Source: an uncultured Synergistales bacterium (GTDB lineage Bacteria > Synergistota > Synergistia > Synergistales > Aminobacteriaceae). From it: 5,830 bases of DNA. The stretch's first letter is position 1, and every line of letters starts with the position of its first letter. Location of the stretch: contig CAJOEQ010000193.1 in NCBI GenBank assembly GCA_905233515.1, forward strand, positions 1 to 5,830, read 5' to 3'. Below are positions 1 through 5,128 of the stretch, piece after piece. A program made the position numbers and the translations under genes. Under the pieces are notes generated by a model that saw nothing but the letters and a program-made list of their open reading frames with translations, was not told the DNA's origin and made no database searches.

Positions 1-2
1 AG

Positions 3-383
3 ACTGGAATAAAATGTCCTATAGGTACACTGGGAGAAGAAGATAAACGCATAGTAATATATTTTGCTCACTATGAAAATTTTTCTCAGGCAAAATCAAA
101 ATGGGATGAACGAAAAAAGCGCATTCACTGGGATAATTTATATTTCATAATGACAGACGGCAATAAATGCACAGAAGAAATCACAAGAGAATTTGACGCT
201 TTGCCATATGAACATAAAGCACTACCCACGTATAGAGATCTTAACGGCGTAAAATCGGCAATAAAATTTAAAGCTGACTTACCTTTTGAAGGCGGCGGGA
301 GTGATATTTTTGCTTATAAGTCTTCTATTTCTGTCAAACGTCTATTTGATGACTGGGATTATGTAAAATTTTTTAATTCATAA
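3..383 (+). CDS. DUF1919-type protein, C-terminal part (5' end outside the window)
   Basis: An open frame runs from the left edge without a stop and ends at TAA 381-383, giving 126 visible residues. An internal ATG at 150 is only a methionine inside the protein: the 49 codons upstream are open and carry the best conserved part of the family. Visible motifs are CPIGTL near the left end, an IYFAHY stretch, a KWDERKKRIHWDN block and, after it, DGNKCTEE and FDALPYEHK. These resemble the DUF1919 family, known from exopolysaccharide and cell-surface polysaccharide loci, where short proteins of about 200 residues are often annotated as exopolysaccharide biosynthesis proteins. The biochemical role is unknown. 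If the family assignment is right, roughly the first third is missing here. No signal peptide or membrane segment is visible in this part. The frame ends normally, followed by a possible weak terminator. The family call comes from remembered motif patterns, not a search. Confidence 0.75.
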   Translation, partial: TGIKCPIGTLGEEDKRIVIYFAHYENFSQAKSKWDERKKRIHWDNLYFIMTDGNKCTEEITREFDALPYEHKALPTYRDLNGVKSAIKFKADLPFEGGGSDIFAYKSSISVKRLFDDWDYVKFFNS

Positions 384-388
384 TTATG

Positions 389-408
389 AAATCATGATAT
401 GATTTTTT
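389..408 (+). terminator. Possible weak AT-rich terminator after the DUF1919 gene
   Basis: A perfect 7-bp inverted repeat (AAATCAT 389-395, ATGATTT 399-405) with a 3-nt loop runs directly into a T-run at 403-408, six bases after the stop codon. The stem has a single G-C pair, so it is weak. A competing pairing of AATCATGA (390-397) with TCATGATT (417-424) is also possible. Position and T-run favour a terminator; stem stability argues against. Confidence 0.4.
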
Positions 409-448
409 GCGGCTTTTCATGATTATATTTGCGTGGGAAGCTGCAATT

Positions 449-472
449 TTTACTAATACATTTACTAATACA
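449..472. repeat. Perfect 12-bp tandem duplication
   Basis: TTTACTAATACA occurs twice with no gap (449-460 and 461-472), five bases upstream of a TTGACT element at 478-483. It lies in non-coding DNA. It could be a chance slippage product or a pair of binding sites for a regulator; nothing here decides between these. Confidence 0.7.
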
Positions 473-504
473 AAAAGTTGACTTAATCCCTTTATTTGCA
501 AGAA

Positions 505-532
505 TTTACAGAGATAAATTTTTTGCTATCAT
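505..532 (+). promoter_or_regulatory. Candidate upstream promoter for the secreted esterase
   Basis: TTTACA (505-510) is a one-mismatch -35 element. After a 16-bp spacer comes TATCAT (527-532), a one-mismatch -10 element preceded by TGC (524-526), the extended -10 signature. Transcription would begin near 539 and leave a leader of about 100 nt before the esterase start. A weaker pair also exists just upstream: TTGACT 478-483, 16 bp, AAGAAT 500-505, again preceded by TGC. In DNA this AT-rich, chance matches are common. Confidence 0.45.
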
Positions 533-553
533 GTTAAAATTTTTATATAAATT

Positions 554-611
554 TTTCACGAGAAAATATAAATTTTTTGCGTAAAAACTTGCTATAATTT
601 CACGAGAAAAT
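554..611. repeat. 14-bp direct repeat flanking the esterase -10 element
   Basis: TTTCACGAGAAAAT occurs at 554-567 and again at 598-611, exactly 44 bp apart start to start, which is close to four turns of the helix. The two copies bracket the TATAAT at 593-598: one upstream of where polymerase would contact the -35 region, the other overlapping the last -10 base and the likely start point. That geometry suits a pair of repressor operators, but no regulator gene is in the window and function is inference. Confidence 0.6.
590..598 (+). promoter_or_regulatory. Extended -10 promoter proximal to the esterase
   Basis: A consensus TATAAT (593-598) is preceded by TGC (590-592), a textbook extended -10. 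No recognisable -35 element sits 16 to 18 bp upstream. Transcription would start near 605, with a leader of about 36 nt that includes the ribosome site. The 10-bp string TTGCTATAAT is identical to the one upstream of uxuA. Confidence 0.6.
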
Positions 612-623
612 TTTTTATTGTTC

Positions 624-630
624 AGGAGGT
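624..630 (+). promoter_or_regulatory. Ribosome binding site that decides the esterase start
   Basis: AGGAGGT is a near-perfect Shine-Dalgarno sequence. Its spacing of 10 nt supports ATG 641 and rules against the TTG at 632. Confidence 0.8.
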
Positions 631-640
631 TTTGCTTATC

Positions 641-1645
641 ATGAGTAAAAATTTTTGTATGATATTTATTATCGCGCTAATTTTTTCACTTGCTGGGATT
701 GTCTGCGCTGAAGATAAAGAAATCAAAGCATGGGATATTGATAAAATGATTCACAAGGATTTAAAATCTTACTTTACAAAGACTCCCGAAATGAATATCA
801 CGCCCGAAAATCTTGACGACATTAGAAAAGAGTCAGTTAAAACTCGGCCATTATTAGAAAACGATCCCGCCGTTGAAATCAGCGACGAACTTATTAACAA
901 AGATTTTAGCGTCAGAGTCTACAAGCCTAAAGGTAAGCATAATAAAAAATTGCCCGGCCTTTTATGGATTCACGGAGGCGGTCATATTCTCGGCTCACCT
1001 GAAGACAATGACTCTTTAATGTGCGAAATCGTTAAGCGCGTAAAATGTATAGTCGTTCAGCCTGATTATGATTTAGCACCTGAATATCCTTATCCTACAG
1101 ATTTAAATCAATGCATGGAAGCTCTGAAGTGGCTAGCAGATAATTCACAGGTCGACTCAAATAAAATCGCTGTTGCCGGCATGAGTGCAGGAGGAGGACT
1201 CACAGCTGCTGTTACTCTCAAAGCTCGCGACGAGAAGGGCGTAAAAATTTGCTTTCAAATGCCGTTATATCCCATGTTAGATTATAGAAGTAATACGACT
1301 TCAATTTATCAAATGAATTCAGACAAACGCGCATGGTGCAGAGAATTAAATATTACAGCTTGGGCAATGTACTTAGGCGGTAAGCAGCCCGATATTTACG
1401 CATCACCGGCACTCGCTGAAGATTTATCAAATTTGCCGCCAGCTTATATAATGGTCGGAACTCTTGACCCGTTCAGAGATGAGGCTATTAATTACGCTCA
1501 AAAATTAATGCAGGCAGGAGTCCCCGTTGAATTTCACGTCATACCGGGAGTAACTCACGCTTTTGAAGTATTATATCCTGACGCTGATATAAGCAAGAAA
1601 GCTCGTAACGAATATATTAATGCGCTTGCAAATGCCCTGAAATAA
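641..1645 (+). CDS. Secreted alpha/beta-hydrolase, esterase/lipase of the hormone-sensitive-lipase family
   Basis: The 334-residue product probably hydrolyses carboxylic esters outside the cytoplasm. Residues 1-23 form a signal peptide: short basic start (SKN), hydrophobic core (about 6-21) and a VCA signal-peptidase I site before EDKE. The mature protein has the alpha/beta-hydrolase fold-3 signatures: oxyanion-hole HGGG at 111-114, nucleophile elbow GMSAGG with Ser182, likely acid Asp276 in LDPFRDE, and His306 in GVTHAF. A DYDLAPEYPYP segment (142-152) is also typical. Length fits the family after allowing for about 60 extra N-terminal residues. I chose ATG 641 because AGGAGGT (624-630) lies 10 nt upstream; an in-frame TTG at 632 would sit only one or two bases after that site. 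The gene is monocistronic between its promoters and the terminator at 1648-1694. The natural substrate is unknown; deacetylation of polysaccharides or short acyl esters is possible, and a carboxylesterase role is the safe call. Confidence 0.88.
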   Translation: MSKNFCMIFIIALIFSLAGIVCAEDKEIKAWDIDKMIHKDLKSYFTKTPEMNITPENLDDIRKESVKTRPLLENDPAVEISDELINKDFSVRVYKPKGKHNKKLPGLLWIHGGGHILGSPEDNDSLMCEIVKRVKCIVVQPDYDLAPEYPYPTDLNQCMEALKWLADNSQVDSNKIAVAGMSAGGGLTAAVTLKARDEKGVKICFQMPLYPMLDYRSNTTSIYQMNSDKRAWCRELNITAWAMYLGGKQPDIYASPALAEDLSNLPPAYIMVGTLDPFRDEAINYAQKLMQAGVPVEFHVIPGVTHAFEVLYPDADISKKARNEYINALANALK

Positions 1646-1647
1646 GC

Positions 1648-1694
1648 AAAAAAATTCCCGGCCGTTTTCGTAAATGACCGGGAAGAAATTTTTT
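1648..1694. terminator. Bidirectional intrinsic terminator between convergent genes
   Basis: TTCCCGG (1655-1661) pairs perfectly with CCGGGAA (1678-1684) across a 16-nt loop. Rightward transcripts run into six T after a GAAA (1689-1694). Leftward transcripts meet seven T (complement of 1648-1654) directly after the stem, the stronger of the two. It sits between the stop codons of the esterase (1645) and the zinc-ribbon gene (1693), so it serves both; the rightward T-run overlaps the last codon positions of the leftward gene. Confidence 0.85.
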
Positions 1695-1947
1695 ATTTAT
1701 TCGCTTCGTCGAGAGCAGCATTTAAGGCACATACTGCGCAGGCTTCTTTTGGACTGTGAAGACTCCCGCATTTCGGACAAGTTACCATATCAGTTTCAGC
1801 CGCAAATAATTCTATTTTATGACACACTGGGCACTCGTAAATATCAACGTGAACCCTGTCAGCTTTAAGAAATGCGCTTCCCATAGGATAACCTGACTCT
1901 CTGAGCTTTAATGCTTTATTGCATATCGGACAAATTTTTTCTGACAT
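1693..1947 (-). CDS. Small double zinc-ribbon protein of unknown function
   Basis: The 84-residue product has four CxxC pairs: Cys6/Cys9, Cys39/Cys42, Cys57/Cys60 and Cys70/Cys73. Two treble-clef or zinc-ribbon units, each binding one zinc, is the natural reading: the first from CPICN and CPVCHK, the second from CPKCG and CAVCA. Between the first two pairs lies a predicted beta-rich segment (about 20-38), as in nucleic-acid or protein-binding ribbons. There is no signal peptide or membrane segment, so it is probably cytoplasmic. The ATG is preceded by AAAGG on the minus strand at a rather long spacing, inside or next to an AT-rich hairpin. It is the last gene of the leftward block, 37 bp after the DUF4491 gene, and ends at the terminator. 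I do not recognise a named family; function cannot be given. Confidence 0.8.
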   Translation of the reverse strand: MSEKICPICNKALKLRESGYPMGSAFLKADRVHVDIYECPVCHKIELFAAETDMVTCPKCGSLHSPKEACAVCALNAALDEANK

Positions 1948-1962
1948 TGTAAATTACACACC

Positions 1963-1987
1963 TTTCAAATTTTTTGAAATTATATCA
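1963..1987 (-). promoter_or_regulatory. Possible internal promoter and leader hairpin for the zinc-ribbon gene
   Basis: On the minus strand, TATAAT (1979-1984) is preceded by TGA (1985-1987), a perfect extended -10. The TGA is also the stop codon of the DUF4491 gene. No -35 is evident. Overlapping the -10 and continuing downstream is the inverted repeat TTTCAAA-AAA-TTTGAAA (1963-1979), which ends at the AAAGG ribosome site. The gene may thus be transcribed apart from uxuA; in AT-rich DNA this remains tentative. Confidence 0.4.
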
Positions 1988-2278
1988 CGAGTCTTTGCGA
2001 TTAGGATTTTTAGGGAACCACCCGCGCGCTACTCTTTTTTCTTGCTGCTTTAATTCTCGAATGCTCCATAATAAGCAGCAGCCTAAAACGCCGAATATTC
2101 CTGAAAAAATTTCACTCGCAATTAACAACGAAATTATACAGCTTATCAAGCCCATAACAAGAAAAACAGGCCAAATTCTTGACGAGAAATAATATTCACA
2201 CTTTATGATTACCGGGTGAAGAATTCCGATTATTATAAAACTTGTTAAGCCTATTATTATTCCTGAAAAATTTAACAT
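1985..2278 (-). CDS. DUF4491-family small membrane protein
   Basis: The 97-residue product has three hydrophobic segments (about 5-25, 35-54 and 57-72) and a basic C-terminal tail, so it is an inner-membrane protein with most charge at its end. Motifs that match the DUF4491 family as I know it are the N-terminal NFSGIIIGL, HPVIIKCEYYF (21-31), a WP at 36-37, WSIREL (71-76) and the end motif RVARGWFPKNP (82-92). Family members are about 95-100 residues, so this one is full length. The function of the family is unknown. The start lies 2 bp after the stop of the DUF4405 gene, with only a weak AGGC-like site, which indicates translational coupling. Being placed with a cytochrome-b-like protein suggests a shared membrane role, but that is inference. 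Confidence 0.82.
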   Translation of the reverse strand: MLNFSGIIIGLTSFIIIGILHPVIIKCEYYFSSRIWPVFLVMGLISCIISLLIASEIFSGIFGVLGCCLLWSIRELKQQEKRVARGWFPKNPNRKDS

Positions 2279-2280
2279 GT

Positions 2281-2967
2281 TTAAAAGCCTGCCTCAGGGA
2301 CTCCCAGTAAAAACCGGAAAATAAAATTTATTATTATCGTCAAAGCAATTATTAAACATGGAGTCAAAAATTTTCGAGTCAATATTTTGCTAGTCTGATA
2401 GCCTATTAATACCCAGAATGAAAGCATAGAAATATTTTCAAGAATTACCAGCGCAAAATTTTTCTCGTAATCTATAAATGCGAATTGATTCCGTAAAATT
2501 ATATAACTGAAAATATCTTGATTTATGAACGTATAAAGGCCGTAACCTGATATTATTATTGCGAGAATTGCAGGCCATAGAGATTTTATTCTCCCTGCTA
2601 TCATTCCCCAGTGTAAACCTAAATGCAAGCCCATCAGCACAAAACTTAAATACGCACATGACAAATGCGCGACTCTTGCAAATGAAGTCAGGGACTCTAT
2701 ATTCAGAGCCGGGAAATTTTCAGACATGATTATGCCGCTGAATGCAGTCATGATAAATGCAATTAACAACGAAATATTTACAACCGTCGAGAATGCTCGC
2801 AATAAATTATATTTGCCCCTGAATAATGCCCCGTACCATCTTCGATTCAAATAACTATGAATCAAAAACAGCGCAACAAATGTAATTCCGATATATTCTG
2901 TTATCTGCATTGACATCTGAAGCATTAACGCCGCAGTCATCAATACGTCAATTATTCGACGAGTCAT
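2281..2967 (-). CDS. DUF4405 domain membrane protein, cytochrome-b-like
   Basis: The 228-residue product has about six hydrophobic segments: roughly 5-20, 26-40, 61-81, 100-121, 131-148 and 173-190, with another at 203-220. The first half carries the DUF4405 pattern: IHSYLNRRWY (36-45), GKYNLLR (51-57), SFARVAH (95-101) and GLHLGLHW (113-120). Four histidines, His37, His101, His115 and His119, lie in or at the edges of membrane helices, as in di-haem cytochromes b of the formate dehydrogenase gamma / b561 type. Haem binding is inferred from this pattern, not shown. The family is common in anaerobes and its function is unknown. The C-terminal half (after about 130) adds three more helices and lacks other motifs that I recognise. 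The start is 9 bp after the uxuA stop; the ribosome site is poor (AAGGG inside the end of uxuA), consistent with coupling. An electron-transfer role is the most likely guess. Confidence 0.8.
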   Translation of the reverse strand: MTRRIIDVLMTAALMLQMSMQITEYIGITFVALFLIHSYLNRRWYGALFRGKYNLLRAFSTVVNISLLIAFIMTAFSGIIMSENFPALNIESLTSFARVAHLSCAYLSFVLMGLHLGLHWGMIAGRIKSLWPAILAIIISGYGLYTFINQDIFSYIILRNQFAFIDYEKNFALVILENISMLSFWVLIGYQTSKILTRKFLTPCLIIALTIIINFIFRFLLGVPEAGF

Positions 2968-2976
2968 TAAAAATTT

Positions 2977-4056
2977 TTATTTGCCCTTTGCGTTCTTGTC
3001 AATTGCTTCCCAGAGTCCCATTAAATATTCTGCTCCGAGTGCTCTATCATAGAGTCCGTAACCGGGGCGGCCTTTCTCGTCCCAAATCATTCGCCCGTGA
3101 TCAGGTCTTATATAAGTGTCAGGGCAAGTCTCATAAATTGCCTTCATAATCTCGTATAAATCTAAATCGCCCGTGCATGAAAGATGTGCGGCCTCTCTAA
3201 ATTTGTGATGACCTAAAAATTTTACATTTCTTACGTGCATTGAGCCGATTCTATTCATTTTGCCGAAATGCCTAATAATTTCAGGTATATTATTATCAGG
3301 ATTTGAGCCGAGTGATCCCGTGCATAAACACACAGTATTTGCGGGCGAGTCATGTAACGCAACAATTTTGTCATAATCGGCCTGTGAGTGCGCAATTCTC
3401 GGAAGTCCGAAAATCGGCCAAGCTGGATCATCAGGATGACACGCCATTCTGACGCCTACTTCTTCACAGACTGGAATAACTGCATCAAGGAAATATTTAT
3501 AATTCTTGCGCAAGTCATCGCCCGTCATGCCCTCATATTGTTTTAAAGTAGTCTCAAGCAGTGCGAGTCTTTCAGGTTCCCAGCCCGGCAAAGTGAATCC
3601 GTGTGATTCTTCTGCTGTTTTCTTGACGATTTCAAGCGGGCCCATTTCTCCTAAATCTTTCTCATCAAAATATAAGCTATTTGAGCCGTCTTCGGGAATT
3701 TCACGCGCTAAATCAGTACGCAGCCAGTCAAAAACAGGCATGAAATTATAAATTATTACTTTTACGCCGTATTTTGCTAAATTCCTAATCGTCTGGATAT
3801 AATTTGAGATATATTCTTCACGTGAAGGGAGTCCCATTTTTATATCTTCGTGAACGTTTACGCTCTCAATTACTTCGAGTTCGAGTCCAGCCGCGTGAAC
3901 TTCGTCAACAAGTGATTTAATTTCTGACTCTTCCCAGAGTACCCCGGCGGGTTTGTCAAGCAGTCCCATTAATCCTGAAACGCCCGCAATTTGTTTAATG
4001 TACTTAAGCGGGATCGGGTCGTTCTGGCTTCCATACCAGCGAAATGTCATTTTCAT
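2977..4056 (-). CDS. uxuA: Mannonate dehydratase (EC 4.2.1.8)
   Basis: The enzyme removes water from D-mannonate to give 2-keto-3-deoxygluconate, the step shared by glucuronate breakdown before KDG kinase and aldolase. It acts in the cytoplasm as a TIM-barrel metalloenzyme using Mn2+ or Fe2+. At 359 residues it has the usual length of the shorter, Gram-positive-type UxuA. The start MKMTFRWYG and the strand YNFMPVFDW (103-111) are family hallmarks. Likely metal ligands, by comparison with the known structure from Streptococcus suis, are His207 (in ACHPDDP), Cys245 (before TGSLG), His274 (in SMHVRNVKF) and Asp319 (in IRPDHGR). His320 and Tyr336 (in [10 protein letters not shown]) match the catalytic pair. 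All are present, so the enzyme should be active. The ATG has AGGAGGGG 10 nt upstream. It is the first gene of the leftward block. No uxuB, uxaC, kdgK or transporter is in the window. Confidence 0.96.
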   Translation of the reverse strand: MKMTFRWYGSQNDPIPLKYIKQIAGVSGLMGLLDKPAGVLWEESEIKSLVDEVHAAGLELEVIESVNVHEDIKMGLPSREEYISNYIQTIRNLAKYGVKVIIYNFMPVFDWLRTDLAREIPEDGSNSLYFDEKDLGEMGPLEIVKKTAEESHGFTLPGWEPERLALLETTLKQYEGMTGDDLRKNYKYFLDAVIPVCEEVGVRMACHPDDPAWPIFGLPRIAHSQADYDKIVALHDSPANTVCLCTGSLGSNPDNNIPEIIRHFGKMNRIGSMHVRNVKFLGHHKFREAAHLSCTGDLDLYEIMKAIYETCPDTYIRPDHGRMIWDEKGRPGYGLYDRALGAEYLMGLWEAIDKNAKGK

Positions 4057-4066
4057 GATAAATTTA

Positions 4067-4074
4067 CCCCTCCT
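4067..4074 (-). promoter_or_regulatory. Ribosome binding site of uxuA
   Basis: AGGAGGGG on the minus strand, 10 nt before the ATG, is the strongest Shine-Dalgarno in the leftward block; the downstream genes have only weak sites, which agrees with coupled translation from uxuA. Confidence 0.8.
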
Positions 4075-4117
4075 GATTTAAATTTATAAAATTTTTGTGT
4101 ATGAGTTGAGTGAAAAT

Positions 4118-4127
4118 ATTATAGCAA
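4118..4127 (-). promoter_or_regulatory. Extended -10 promoter of uxuA
   Basis: On the minus strand the sequence reads TTGCTATAAT: TATAAT (4118-4123) preceded by TGC. There is no clear -35 at 16-18 bp. Transcription would start near 4111 and leave a leader of about 55 nt with the ribosome site near its end. The 10-bp string is the same as at the esterase promoter. Confidence 0.6.
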
Positions 4128-4250
4128 AATCTTTTATTTTTCCGGAGTCGCCCGTCTTTGTGCGAGTAAAAATTTTCTTGTTATGAATCGCTATTATAAT
4201 CAAACTCAGCAAAAAAAATTTTTCCACGTGTAATTATTATAAATTTTCGT
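4128..4250. other. Central part of the uxuA-flgM divergent intergenic region
   Basis: No coding frame of substance is seen here. The stretch holds a TATAAT at 4195-4200 on the + strand without a good -35, which could be a housekeeping promoter for flgM, and AT-rich runs on both sides of a CACGTG at 4225-4230. Any operator that controls uxuA would be expected here, but no convincing palindrome was found by eye. Confidence 0.4.
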
Positions 4251-4278
4251 TAAAGATAATCGCCCAGAATACCGAGAA
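4251..4278 (+). promoter_or_regulatory. Candidate sigma-28 (FliA/SigD) promoter for flgM-flgN-flgK
   Basis: TAAAGATA (4251-4258) resembles the sigma-28 -35 element TAAAGTTT, and ACCGAGAA (4271-4278) resembles the -10 element GCCGATAA at six of eight positions. TAAA and the -10 octamer are 16 bp apart, within the 14-16 used by SigD promoters. Its position, about 50 bp before flgM and in the right orientation, fits a class III flagellar operon that also feeds back on sigma-28 through FlgM. Confidence 0.5.
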
Positions 4279-4331
4279 TTAACACAAAATAAGAGTTACA
4301 AAAATTTTTATCAGTGAGAGGAGTGAACACG

Positions 4332-4619
4332 ATGATAGGCAAAATTTCAGGGCAATATAACATTGACGCTCTGAATAACAAGAAAGCAAAACGCAATGTA
4401 TCTTACAACGGCAATTTTTCGGCAGAGTCTGACAATGCAAATATAAGCTCATTCGGCTCACTGCTAGCAAAGGTAAACGCTGAAATGAAAAATATTCCGG
4501 AAGTCCGCGATGACGTCGTGGCAGATTTTAAGGGGCAAATTGAATCAGGAAAATATAATCCCCCTTTAGATAAAGTTGCCAATGCCTTAATTATTGCGGG
4601 AATGCTTGATCTTGAGTAA
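4332..4619 (+). CDS. flgM: Flagellar anti-sigma-28 factor FlgM
   Basis: FlgM binds sigma-28 in the cytoplasm and blocks late flagellar gene expression; when the hook is finished it is exported and the sigma factor is freed. The 95-residue product has the usual length. Residues 1-45 are polar and probably disordered, starting with MIGKISGQYN. The C-terminal half carries the family signature: IPEVRDDVVADFKGQI (55-70), then ESGKYNPPLDKVANALI (71-87), matching the VRxxxVxxLKxxIxxGxYxxxxxxIAxxLI pattern that binds sigma-28. ATG 4332 is chosen because GAGAGGAG lies 8 nt upstream; the in-frame GTG at 4314 overlaps the ribosome site itself. It is the first gene of the flagellar block, 2 bp from flgN. 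A sigma-28-like promoter sits upstream. Sequence divergence is normal for FlgM, so the call rests on the C-terminal motif and on context. Confidence 0.9.
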   Translation: MIGKISGQYNIDALNNKKAKRNVSYNGNFSAESDNANISSFGSLLAKVNAEMKNIPEVRDDVVADFKGQIESGKYNPPLDKVANALIIAGMLDLE

Positions 4620-4621
4620 TT

Positions 4622-5101
4622 ATGCGTGCCGAAGTTGAGAATTTAATTAATGCTGTTCTTGACGAGGCAGACTCTATAGATGACCTTGTTGACGCTATTA
4701 GAGAACAGCGCGAGGCAATGAGAGCAGGCGACACTGAGTCAATTAATTCTCTCATGGACGAAATTAGAGATATATTTTTTGACTCACAGACTCGCGAAAA
4801 TTTACGCAATGACTCAGCAAAAAAACTCGCCGCAAAATTTTCATGTGAGCCAAAAGCAAGTTCTCTCGCGTCAAAAATGGATAATGACGAACGCGCAAAA
4901 TTTGACGGGGCTGCAAATAGATTAACACAGTCAATTTTTGTATTAAAATCTGAAATGATCATACTTGAAGGCCTTATAGATCAGAACGAGAAATATACGG
5001 CAATGCTGCTCTCTGAATATCGCAGAATCTCAGCCGGCTCGCCGGGTTTTCCGTTAGGGGGAGACGTTGCACAAGCTGGTTCGGCTGATTTCACGGGCTA
5101 A
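4622..5101 (+). CDS. flgN: Flagellar export chaperone FlgN
   Basis: FlgN keeps the hook-associated proteins FlgK and FlgL unfolded or protected and brings them to the type III export gate. The 159-residue product is the typical length, acidic and almost wholly helical, with heptad-like stretches at about 1-55 and 90-137, as expected for the FlgN antiparallel helix bundle. A short Gly/Ala/Pro-rich tail (about 138-159, ending in DFTG) is probably disordered. Primary sequence is poorly conserved in this family, so the call depends largely on its position between flgM and flgK. It begins 2 bp after the flgM stop with no good ribosome site, which points to translational coupling. A minus-strand frame across it is only a shadow. 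Confidence 0.85.
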   Translation: MRAEVENLINAVLDEADSIDDLVDAIREQREAMRAGDTESINSLMDEIRDIFFDSQTRENLRNDSAKKLAAKFSCEPKASSLASKMDNDERAKFDGAANRLTQSIFVLKSEMIILEGLIDQNEKYTAMLLSEYRRISAGSPGFPLGGDVAQAGSADFTG

Positions 5102-5128
5102 ATTTATTTAGGGGGTTAGTGTAAAAAA

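Noticed and set aside
632..640. TTG start for the esterase giving three extra residues
   Set aside because: It lies almost against the AGGAGGT site, too close for initiation, while ATG 641 is at a workable distance and begins a standard signal peptide.
641..710. Lipoprotein signal in the esterase because of a cysteine near the signal-peptide end
   Set aside because: The residues before the cysteine are GIV, which do not fit a lipobox (position -1 should be Gly, Ala or Ser); VCA fits signal peptidase I.
2438..2659. Minus-strand frame of 73 residues within the DUF4405 gene
   Set aside because: It overlaps a well-supported membrane protein in another frame on the same strand and has no motif.
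4218..4235. CACGTG palindrome as a regulator site
   Set aside because: The core is only six bases, the flanks are not symmetrical, and nothing ties it to either divergent gene.
4314..4331. GTG start for flgM giving six extra residues
   Set aside because: The GTG is at the edge of the GAGAGGAG ribosome site itself; ATG 4332 has proper spacing and a sensible N-terminus.
4075..4331. Riboswitch or small RNA in the uxuA-flgM gap
   Set aside because: No conserved aptamer-like stems or terminator hairpin are seen; the predicted leaders are short and AT-rich.
4591..4962. Minus-strand frame of 123 residues across flgN
   Set aside because: It is a serine-rich shadow of the flgN reading frame, with no ribosome site and no recognisable domain.
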